Of a DNA stretch of 64,000 nt, positions 10,236-20,600 are shown in pieces; within the stretch, counting starts at the first letter, position 1, and each line of letters starts with the position of its first letter. The translations under genes were made by a program, and so were the position numbers. The notes under the pieces are model-generated. The model saw nothing but the letters and a program-made list of their open reading frames with translations, had not been told where the DNA came from and did not search any database. The DNA is from Hondaea fermentalgiana. Taxonomy: Eukaryota; Sar; Bigyra; Thraustochytrida; Thraustochytriidae. Location of the stretch: assembly GCA_014084085.1 (NCBI GenBank), contig NPFB01000005.1:248001-312000 (forward strand), written 5' to 3'.

Positions 10236-13200
10236 ATGGTCGAGGTTAAAGTGCTCGTGCGCGTGCTTGAAGCGTCGCTCTCGCAGGACGGGGCAGTAAG
10301 TTTGCTCGTCGCTTGTGGCCTGCCGAGGAGTGCGGAAGAACGCGGCTGCAAGATCCGGGCTGGCTGGTCTGGCGAGCTGGCTGGCCGGCTGGCTGGCTGG
10401 CTGGCTGGCGGGCGGGCGGGCTGGCTGGCTGGTGTTCACCAGCGCTGCGAGCGCGGCGGCTCGAAGGGTGAAGGAGCTCGGCGGACGGCGGAGGCATCTT
10501 GGAGGAGTACACTCGAGCGCACAGGCTTACTAACCATGCGGACGATTTAGACACGCAAAGCTGCCGAAGCAGAGCTGGAGAGACTCCAAAATTCTGGTGG
10601 CTGCCTCTTGGCCCTTTTGTTCGTGGCGCGGCAGGCCCATCAGCTGCCAGGAACTCTGTGCGTCCTCGCATCAGTGGTCTTCAAGAACTCAGTCCTGAAA
10701 ACATGGTCTAAACGAGATGTGATCTCTGAGGAGGAGCGAGGAGAGCTGCGACAACAGCTCCTTCGAAATCTCGATGAGCCGCAGAGACAAATTTCGGTGC
10801 AGCTGAACCTTGCTCTCGCTAACATGGCCCGCGTAGACTGGCCGCGATCATGGGAAGAGCTTTTTCCAGCTCTTCTTGGGTACATTGACGAGCAAGATTT
10901 GCTGAAAACCCGCCGTGGATTGCAGGCCACCTTGGGCGTGCTCAAAGAGCTCAACACGAAGCGAATGCCGGCCGACAAGATGCGTTTTCGTGAGCTCTGC
11001 ACGCAGCTCATTGATGGCGTTCACGCACTTTGGGTCGCACAGCTCGGCAGACTCCTTGCGAGCGATGCTACACAGGACACACTCGAGCAGCGGGGACGTG
11101 GCGAGGTCGTGCTCGCGGCAAGTAAAATTCTGCACATTTTAGTTGCCTATGGCTATTCTGAGGAAACCTTTGCGTCCGGAGCCCAGCCCCGCAAGCTCTT
11201 GGAAGAGCTCTGCGTCTCGCCCGTCGAAGCCAATCTTCTTCAGCAGTGTCAAAGCGCAAGCGCTGCTCGGCGTGATGCAAGCCTCGACGCGCGAGCGCGC
11301 CCGCTCGTTGAGTCATTGACAAAGACACTCCGCGCTCTTCTTAGACTTGTCAACGATGCACAGGAGAAGAAAACGCTCGGCTTTGCAGCCTACCTGCAGC
11401 CCTTCTTGGAGAAAGGCTGTCGTAACAGCATCATGTTCATGCAAAGCGTTCCGAGCGTGGTCGCCCAGCAGAGCGGATTCTTTGACGAAAAGCTTGCAGT
11501 TCTGAGCGTGACTTTTCTTACCAATGTCCTTAACTGCAACGAGTATAAACTTTCCAACAGCGCCGAGGAACCGCGTGGCGCCGGTAAGCTCATCACCGCC
11601 CAGGGCGATGTCGATGGCGTTGGTACCATGCAGAGCGCACAGGCCGCGCACGTGGTTCTCGAGCAATTCTGGACAAATGACCGAGTATGCGAAGTGGTCC
11701 GTAACATTGTGCTTCGTGCTCTGGTCCTGAGCACGGAAGACCTCGAGGAGTGGACGACGAACCCTGAAGAATTTGCAATGCGTGAGGAGGAACAAAGCGC
11801 CTCGCGCGTTTTTCGTCCGGCCTGCGAGAATCTTTTGCTGGCGCTCGTCGATGCGCATCCGGAACCAACTTGCGCCACTTTGCTCGAATTGCTCAAGCAG
11901 AGCGAGTCGGAGACGATTGAGCCGGGCCCAACTCTCTCGAGTCAAGCGGCTGCTCGTGAGGCCGTCTATGCTTCCATTGGGATCTGCGCCTATTGGCTGC
12001 ACGAAAAGCTGCCCTTTCGCGCCTGGGTGGAGCGCAGTTTGCTGCCGCTGCTCGGAGAAACTCGCGAGGGCCTCAGCGTCAATGTCTTGCGTAGCCGTGT
12101 ACTTTGGCTTTTGGGCTGTCTGCCGCCTGAAGAGTACGACGACAAGCAGGGTGCTCTCTTCGAGTTTCTTCTCTCTCTTGTCGAGAACGACTCCACAGAC
12201 CTTGTTGTTCGCATTCAAGCTATGCGAGCCGTGCAACGCCTTTTGGAATCGTGGTGCTTTGTTCCAAACCTCTTTGCCCCCTTTCAGACACGGGCCATTC
12301 GCGCTGCGATGAAATTGAGTAGCCAATGCGAGCTTAGCTCGACACACATTGGCATTATTGCCACGGTCTCTGTGCTTGTGACGCGGGTCGAGGAGGCTAT
12401 TCTACGGAGTCTTCCTGACCTTTTCCAGCCCATTTCCTCGTTGTGGGCTTCTCATGAGGGCTCAGACTGGAGTCTGTGGAAGATTGCCGTGCTCCGACTC
12501 CTGGAGAATGTTGCCGAGAAGATTGGTGAGGCGGGGCAGCTCGACACAGATCGCAAGTTCGCCATTATTCTCGAGCTCCAAGGTCTTTTGCTCCCGCTTG
12601 TGGCGGTATGCACTGACACGCAAAACCCAGACTTTGTCTACCTTGGCGAACCCGCAGTGGATCTCTGGGCGGCTATTGCCAAAGCGACGGCGCGGTATAC
12701 GCCGGAGATGCACGCGCTCACGCGTCGCCTCCCGTCTCTGCTTTCGTCGCTCGGGACAGACGTTACTTTTTTCACGCGAGTTCTTGACATTTTTGAGGCG
12801 CATTTGCTTTCCGCTGCGACTGATATTGTGCGCGATTTTGGCGCTGACACCTTGCTTCCTTTATTTGACACGTATTTGGCGCGTGGCGTCCTCAAGGTGC
12901 AGCAAGAGATTCGATTACTGCGGTCGCTGGAGATCCTGCTTCGCTCCCAATGCTCCGAGCTCCCGCGCGTCCTCGCGCCGGTGCTTCAGCGTCTAGCTAC
13001 GGTCGTACTGGACGCTGGCGCGGCGTCCAACGGTCTTGATCAGCAGCTTCATGTGACCTATTTGAGCATGTTGGCGCGTCTCGTGTTTGAGTTCGGCCCT
13101 CAAGGTGTCTCTGCAAGTGTGAACGGACTGCCCATGCTGCAGCTCATCGATGCTTGGCTCTCTCACTACAAAAACATTGGTGGCGCTGCCTATGGCGTGT

Positions 13201-13607
13201 GGCGCCGCAAGCTCTGGACCCTGGTACTTTGCTCGCAGCTTAGCGAGACGCTGGCGCGCCGTCCCTGGTCATCGGGCGATCAAAGTGCTATCGGGGCTGA
13301 CAGAGAACGTTTTACTGCCATTCTGCATGTGTGGGCCGACATTCGGGCAGACCTCGCGTCAGAAAAGCAGAACGAGGTGGCCGCAAAGCGAGCGCTCGAG
13401 GCGATGGGTGCCAGTAAACCACAGGATGGATCAGCCATGTCCTATTTTCACGAGCGCAAGGCTCAGTCCTTTTGGGCTGATCGTGTCGTTTCGCTCAATC
13501 TCGACAATGTCTTGCGAGGCGCTTTGCGCGAGTGCTCGAACCTTATGCCGCAGCAGATACTCGAGGTCTTTGTCAGCTCGGATCCCGTCGTCGCCGCGCT
13601 CTTTTGA
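10236..13607 (+). CDS. Importin-11-like karyopherin beta (two exons)
   Basis: Nuclear transport receptor of the importin-beta family, 1038 residues from exon 1 (10236-10295) and exon 2 (10551-13607). The long open frame begins at a TTG (10608), so the true start must lie upstream. The ATG at 10236 gives 20 residues, then a GTAAGT donor; splicing to the ATTTAG acceptor at 10550 keeps phase 0 and yields ATRKAAEAELERLQ, the typical first helix pair of importin-beta proteins. QLPGTLCVLASVVFKNSV and QISVQLNLALANMARVDWP match the importin N-terminal Ran-binding HEAT region and read most like importin-11. The rest is HEAT-repeat solenoid. An acidic loop and Ran-contact residues cannot be assigned by eye. 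Converges on the thioredoxin-like gene with 131 nt between stop codons. Confidence 0.85.
10296..10550 (+). other. Spliceosomal intron 1 of the importin-11-like gene
   Basis: 255-nt intron: donor GTAAGT, perfect TACTAAC branch sequence at 10528-10534 (branch A at 10533, 17 nt before the end), acceptor TTTAG. It contains a CTGG tetranucleotide run around 10372-10432. Its length is a multiple of three, but the acceptor TAG is itself an in-frame stop, so retention would truncate the protein. Confidence 0.88.
10372..10432. repeat. (CTGG)n microsatellite inside an intron
   Basis: Tandem CTGG/CTGGCGGG units forming about 60 nt of low-complexity sequence between the donor and branch site of the importin intron. 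The same motif recurs at about 2655-2715. Confidence 0.75.
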
Positions 13608-13738
13608 TCGTGTTCGTCTGTTCGTCTATTTGTTTGTTCGTTTGTCTGCCTTACCAGAAACCAAACCGCTCTCTTATTTCTAATGTCCATGGATCGCAGG
13701 CGGCGGCTGCAAAGTGTACGTCTGTAATCTACGCTCAG

Positions 13739-14524
13739 TCACGTGATCGGACGTGGATTGGGTCCCAGATTCTGCTCGAGCAGTCTGATTGCATCCCCGA
13801 AACCATGGAGATCATCATCATCATCATCACCGCCCTCGTTGCCTGTGGTGGGTGCTCCCACAAATTGGTCGACCACAATCCCATTGCGGAGGATCAGGAA
13901 CGTTGGGACAGTGAGGATGCGAAAGTCGCGGGCTAGTGCCTCACATTCGTTGATGTCGACTCGCGCAAACTTAACTGCAGTATCGTCGTTCTCCGGCTTT
14001 CGACTGGCCAAGTTCTCCAACGTCTCGGCCACCCGTTCGCAGTCAATAGCCCACTCCGAGAAAAAGTGCACGATGAGACGCTCATGCACGGTTTTGACCG
14101 TGTCGAACTCGGCGGGCGAATTGATGCGTCGGACGTGCTTTGTGAGCTTTTCCAAGGCCGAGCGCACGGCTCGCATATCTCCTTCACGGATATAGTCTAC
14201 TCTGGTGTCATTCTTGTAAAACATAAAGCATGGCGCATGCTCCACCTCGTACTTTTCCCTTACATCCTCGTCGCACGTGACCACGTCGACGCGCACGAAG
14301 GAGACTTGTTTGTATTGTTTGTCGGTGGCCAACTTTTCTAGAGTTGGCGCAAGCTTGTGACATGCTCCAGAATCCTCGTAAAAGTAGATGCCGAGAAGCG
14401 CCTCGCTCCTGCGCAACTCTTGGAGCTCCTGAAGGCTCCCGGCCTTGGGGATGGCACTTCGGACGTCCATCTTCGTCTCCTTTCTGATCCGGACCTCTTG
14501 CGCTTTTGTCGGCTCGGATGCCAT
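13739..14524 (-). CDS. Tandem thioredoxin-fold protein lacking canonical CxxC motifs
   Basis: 261 residues with two thioredoxin-like domains (about 25-130 and 135-255). Each has the expected strand, active-site loop and cis-Pro loop: domain 1 YFYEDSGACHKLAP and HAPCFMFYKN; domain 2 FFSEWAIDCERVAE and ILTVPTFLILRNG. In both, the first (nucleophilic) cysteine of the WCGPC motif is replaced, by Ser52 and Ala159, while the second position remains Cys (Cys55, Cys162). A classical dithiol reductase is therefore unlikely; a binding or chaperone-like role, or monothiol chemistry by the remaining cysteine, is possible. No signal peptide or KDEL is visible, so it is probably cytosolic. An Asp run (GDDDDDD) near 241-247 interrupts the last helix. 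Its start is only 105 nt from the ASCC3-type stop. Confidence 0.8.
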   Translation of the reverse strand: MASEPTKAQEVRIRKETKMDVRSAIPKAGSLQELQELRRSEALLGIYFYEDSGACHKLAPTLEKLATDKQYKQVSFVRVDVVTCDEDVREKYEVEHAPCFMFYKNDTRVDYIREGDMRAVRSALEKLTKHVRRINSPAEFDTVKTVHERLIVHFFSEWAIDCERVAETLENLASRKPENDDTAVKFARVDINECEALARDFRILTVPTFLILRNGIVVDQFVGAPTTGNEGGDDDDDDLHGFGDAIRLLEQNLGPNPRPIT

Positions 14525-14629
14525 GCATTGCCTCCTTGCTAACAGTCACGTGTCTAGAAAAGTGAACGGTAAATTTATAAAAATTCCATACTTTTTTTTT
14601 GTCTTGTCCAGTTGTCACAGTTGTCCACA

Positions 14630-17600
14630 TCACTTTTCAGGAGGTGATGATGCTGTGGGAAGCGTAAATTCCTGGTCGAGGCCGCCCATGGCGCCCGAGA
14701 GGATACGTACTGTAGTGGGAGGCGCATCAGATCTACATACGAAGCGCATGCTAACGGGCCGCTGAGGGAAGCCGATGAGATGTTTGGAATGAACCACGCG
14801 ATCCTTTGCGTCGCAAACGAGAACCCACCACGAGTGTTTCTGGATCTTGACCAGCGATGCCGCACGAGGCAAGTCCGCCTTGGCTTCGTCCTTATTGACA
14901 ACCTCGAGCATGAGGTGCAACATGCTTCCCGAATCCTCGATCGTGCCCGAAACTGCAAAAAGTGGGATCGATCTTAGAGCCGCCTTGGCTGTCTTCGGTA
15001 TCCGGAGAGAGCGCAAGTCGCGCGCTGCGACGCGCAACAGGTCGTCAATCACGCTGTCTGATTCACCTTCGAGCTTGGCGGCGAGTTCATCGGCGAGACT
15101 ACGCTTGACACCTGGAAGGTGCGACAAGGCCGAGTCCGAAAACCAACGTGCCTGCGTGCAACTCTGCGACACGCGCATGGCCGCCCGAACAACCTCAAAG
15201 TCGCCATGATCGGCAGCAATCTCAATGAGGGCAGCCACAACACGCGCAGACTGGTCAAAAACGGATCGTAGATCGCCGACATAATCCTTGATGGGCATTG
15301 GGACGCCCTTGCAGTGCGCTTGCAAAAGTAAAAAAGCCTTGCAATGCGGATCTTCTGCGGACCAAACGCCGAATGGGTCCCAGGGAAGAGCCTCGCTAAA
15401 GTCTCGGTTCAGCAAGTCTTCATTGTGGCGAACGGGAACCTCGGCAAACTCGTGCGCGCTGACGATCGTCTCGAAAACCTTGCGCACAAGCTTGGAGACA
15501 GAAGAAACAGGTCCTGCCGGATTGTCTTCCGCACGCTTGTTGCGGCGTTCTCGAACAAAGCTAGAAAACAGTGCCACCGTACGGTAATCGAGATAGTAGA
15601 ATGCTGCGGTCTTGCCCCCGCGCGTAGGCGCAATATTGACATTCGAAAGATTCTTGTCGAGGATCTCCTTGTCAGTCTTATTTGTCACCGAGGTCTCAGT
15701 GTTCCAAGTCCCACGCTGTCCGCCCATGGCGAGCCCCTTGTGCTCCTCGAGACGAAGACACCCGGCGCGTCCAAGATCCGCCAAAATTTGGCGCACAAGC
15801 CGAATCAGAAAGAGCGCGACCGCATCCGTGTCCGCGCTGTCGAGTCCGTAGTAGGATGGATTTGCGGGCAAACGGCGGAAAAAATAGGTCCATGACAAAT
15901 AGTCAAGCGCCTCGCGCTCGTTCGTGATGGAGCCTGCGGCAATTTCTGCGTTCAAGTGATTGTGCAGAAACTCCGGCAAGTGGCTTTCCACGGGAAATGG
16001 TTCGTACAGGAACTTTTTGTAAAAGTCCTTGAGCGACTCCTCGACAAAAATCATCGCAACACCTTCTTGATCAAACTGCGGACGACCCGCACGCCCCATC
16101 ATTTGCAACACGTCAGTGACAGGAAAGGGTTGGTAGCGTTTGGTCTTGGCGTCGTAGTACTCTGTTCCCTTGATCACCACAAGGTGCGCGGGAAAGTTGA
16201 CGCCCCATGCCAAGGTGGACGTGCACACCAAGATCTGAATTTTGCCATTGACAAAGAGCTCCTCAACAATGTCCCTGTTACGCGCCGACAGGCCGGCGTG
16301 GTGGATACCAATGCCAAATGCCAATGTGTGACGCAGCGTCTCGTCGTCAATGCCGGACTGAATGATCGCATCCATGTCCTGGGCGTCCATGTGAAGGAAG
16401 CGACGCGGGTTGTCGGAAGACGCACAAAGCGAGATGAGGTCCATTGATGTGATGCGGGTTTGACGGCGCGAGGCCACAAAAATGAGCACTGGCTTGGTCG
16501 GTGAATGCGTAAGAATAGCTTGATAGGCTGGCTTTGTCATTGTCGCCATGCGCGGGCAATAGTGCTTGCCCGGGAAGCCATGAATATGGGCTTCCAGCGG
16601 CACGGGCCGCACCGCGGGACGAAAATTGTACAGACCGACCTCGTTGCGAATTCCAAGCCAGCTCGCAAGGTCGTGGGCGTTGGCAAGAGCCGTACTGAGT
16701 CCGACAATACGGACTGGGTGGCCCGTGGTTTCCGCAATGTATCGCATGCGCGTCACAATAACTTCGAGCACGGCGCCGCGCTCCTCGCCAAGTAAGTGGA
16801 TCTCATCGATAATGACCAGACGAACCTGCTTGACATAGGAACGGTCTTGCCACATGCGCGAGGCTCCATCCCACTTTTCCGGGGTGGTAATGAGGACATC
16901 GGCGCGGCGCAGCACGCCAGGATCTGGTGTCACATCGCCAGTGAATTCCACCACGCGCTTGTTCAGCTGTTTGCCAAGTGTTTCTTGCCATTCCTTGGAC
17001 CGTTCCGCGACGAGGGCCTTCAATGGCGCAATGTACACGACCTTTTGTTTGGGATACTGCTTGAAGACGCGCAAGAGGGCGAGCTCAGAAGAAATGGTCT
17101 TGCCCGAGCCCGTCGGGGCGCCGAGCAGCACATTCTCGTCCGTGTGGTACATGACGTGGAAAATTTGAGTCTGGATTGGATTGAAGTGCGAGAACTTGCG
17201 TGCATACATGCGCTCAAATGCGTCATCGTGCAGAGCGGACCGGGGCAAGGGTGCGAGCGCGAGCAGATCTGTGTGCTGCTTAACTTTGGCAGGCAGCACG
17301 AGCTTGTCGAGAGTGAGCGGGACTACTGCTTCGCTCCCGAACCATGTGTCGCTAAAGATGCGCAGGTAGTATTGTGGTGGCAGAGGCTCAAAAATCGGAA
17401 TCGTGAACTCGCGTCGCGTCGAGCTGCTGTTTTGTAGAGCGAGTGCAGCAAGAGCAGGATGCATTTTTGACTCTGTGGCACCACTGCCGTCCTCGCCGTC
17501 GAGATCTCCATCGGCCCCAGGCAGATGATTTTCGCTATTAAGATGGCGCGCGGCTTTCCAGTCAGCCTTACGCAGCGTGAAGCGCTCGGCGTGGTAAATC

Positions 17601-20600
17601 CACTCGGAGTTCTGATCATCGACCCAGAACCAAAACGACTGGGCGGCCCCATGCACGCGGTCGTTCCAGTCAAAGTCCGGAAAGATATCCAAGGAGACTC
17701 GCAGAATCGTGCGCGTGAGTGGCTGCAGGTGCGCCTCGACCTGCAAATAGGGCACGTGGCGACAGACGCGAAGCACCTTTTGACCGAGATGTTGATGGCG
17801 CAGCATGGAGTTGATCTCCCCACCGTCCATCTCGACGAGATTCTCCAGACTGCACGAGTCCCCGCGATCCTCCAGCTTCTTGACCATTTCGGCGGCGAAG
17901 AACTGGGGAACAAATTGTCGAAGAGGGTGCGCATAAGGAGGCCACCAACAACGCTTGTCCAGAGCCGTGCAGATGGCGAGCATCTTCTCGGACATGCCTG
18001 ACCAGCGCTTCTTGAGCACAATCTCAAAGACCGCTCGCGCAATGCGGCCCATATTTTGCGAAATGTAGCTCATGTCCGAAGACAGCGTAAAGTTGCGCAC
18101 AAACGACCGCGTAATGTAGGTTTGCAGGAGAATACAGGCCTTGCCTCGGGGCGAGTCTGCAGGGGAGAGAACGTCCACGGCGCAGGCCGACTTGCGCAGC
18201 TTGCCGAGCTCCGAGATTTCCTCTTCGCGCACTTTGAGGTTGTCGAACTCCGAGGCGTGGCAAAGAAGATCGAGAACCTGCGCGTCAGTGAGTCCCGGGC
18301 GCAGCTTGGTGTTAAACTCCTCAATCGTACCGTGGCCAATATAGTAATGCGAGGCTACACGTCCAAGATCCGTGACGCCAAAGGGCGCTTGCAAGTCTGG
18401 CACAGCGGATCGTCCCATGGCGACCGCCGTGCGAGGCCCAAGTGCAAAGCGAGACATCCTTGCGCGATCAAGCTCGCGAGCCGCCGATACAATGAGCTCG
18501 GCGCGCCTTCGCAGCAGTGTCGGATCTTCTTGAAGCTCCTTGTGGGTGATGCCGTAGCGCACGGGATTCCGCATCATACGAATGTGCAAAAATGTATACG
18601 AGAGCCACTCGGCGGCCTCCTCGAGGTTGGTCACGGTGCCCGAGACAATTTCGGCGTTCAAAGCGTCAGGGAGGTGCTTGTCGAGCTGCGACTCGAGCGG
18701 AAGAGCGTGGTTGAGCATGCTAAGATACCGATTGAGCTGGTCTTTCTCGGTGATGAGTACCGCTTCACCACGGGTGTCGTACTGAGGCCTTCCCGCGCGT
18801 CCAAAGCACTGGAAGACATCTTGCATGTTGAGTTCGACAAGACCGCCCTTTTCTGCCACATAAATTTGTGTGCCCTTGATGATGACAGTGTGCACGGGGA
18901 GATTCACGCCCCAGGCCAGTGTCGCCGTACAACAGAGAACAGAAATGGCCTGCTTGGCAAACATCTTCTCCGTGAGCGAGCGATCCGCGCGCAGCATGCC
19001 GGCATGGTGCACCCCGATACCCGACTGGAAAAGCTCACGCACTTCGCCACTTTTGGATTTGGCCACGTCTTTGGCGAAAAGGTCGCGACTCTTTTTGTTA
19101 ATGACGCGCTCCGCAGTCTCAAAGATTCCGACAGCCTTCTTTTGCGCGGCCTCGAGCAGCGCCCTCGCCGTCTTTCCCGTATCTTTGCGCGAGTGAACAA
19201 AGATCATCACTTGGTGGCCGCGACGAATGGAGTCGACCGCTTTTTCGAAGGCAATGTCGTTGTACATGGCAAGCTTTTTTTGCACGTTCTTCTCGATGAC
19301 TCCGATGAAGGTCTGGTCCAGGGGCACCGGACGATATGCATTGTCGAAGAAGAAGAGGCCGTTGAGCGGGTCCACGCGTAAGAATTCGGCAGCGTCGCGG
19401 TAGTTGGGCAAGGTGGCGCTGAGGCCGACAATGCGCACCATGCGCTGTTTTTGCTCGACGAGTCGTAGCGTGCGCGCAACAAGCGACTCGATGACGGGAC
19501 CGCGATCTTCGCCAATGAGATGGACCTCGTCAATAATGAGAAGGCCCACAGCCTCTACCAGAGTGCCGTCGCCAGATTTGCGCGTGATCACATCCCACTT
19601 TTCCGGCGTGGTAACGATCACCTGCGTTTTTTCAATTTCTGTGCGCGTGAGCTGCATATCACCCGTCAGCTCGCGCACCTTGATCCCCAAAGGCTTGAGC
19701 CGCTGGCCAAATTTGTCGACAACTTCTTGTGCGAGGGCCTTCATGGGAGCCACATAGATGATCTTGACGGCGTGTATATCCTCGGCGTGTTGTTCGATCT
19801 CGCGAACTACCGCGGTCATGGCAACGTTTGTCTTACCTGCGCCGGTTGGTGCACACACGAGAAGGTTATGGTTCGTGTGATAGGCCATGGTGAAGACTGC
19901 GGACTGCAATCGGTTCAGCGATGGGATTCCTTCAAAGGCGACTTGGGCCAGGCTTCCGAACGCGGAAATGGGCACTCGCGCATCATCATCGGGACGGAAC
20001 TTTTTCTTTGGGGCAGGGACTTCGACCTGGACGTATCGTCCTTTGCCCTCGTCGCCCTCTGCGTCCGCGCCGGGCCCAGTGATGCGGTCCATTGTCATGT
20101 GTTCTTCCCGCGTGCCGGCAGGACGGGATCCATTCTGGAGCACCGGCAAGGCGAGCTTGCGCGCGTTTCTCTCGGCTGGGTCACTGGCATCCATGCGTAC
20201 GGTAATGTTGTTACGTCCGCCGGTGGCAGAGCTCCTCGATGACGGAGCAAAGGCTGGCATTACAAAGCCCGAGGCGCTCGCACCGGTGTGTTGAACATTG
20301 GATGCCCTTGAAGCGGGCGCAGTCGCACTCTGCGAGGAGGGACTGCCGCTGTCTCCAATAGCCAGCGCTGAGCGCTTTGCAAGCAAGGATGCAATGAGCT
20401 CAAAAGTACCCTCGCTCATACCGAGAAGATCAAAGAGCTGGCCCTGGAGCTCGTCGCTCGAGGCGTCGCTGGAGAGAAGCGCGCGTATTGAAGCCGCCAA
20501 GTCTGCGCCATTCATGGCATTACCCTGGTCAAGTTTGGACACGTGCAGCATGCACTGCTCCTCGAGCCAGCGCACAGGATTTTCACCCTGTGGGAATGCT

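Noticed and set aside
18056..19381. 441-codon plus-strand frame inside the ASCC3-type gene
   Set aside because: Same antisense effect; overlaps intact helicase motifs.
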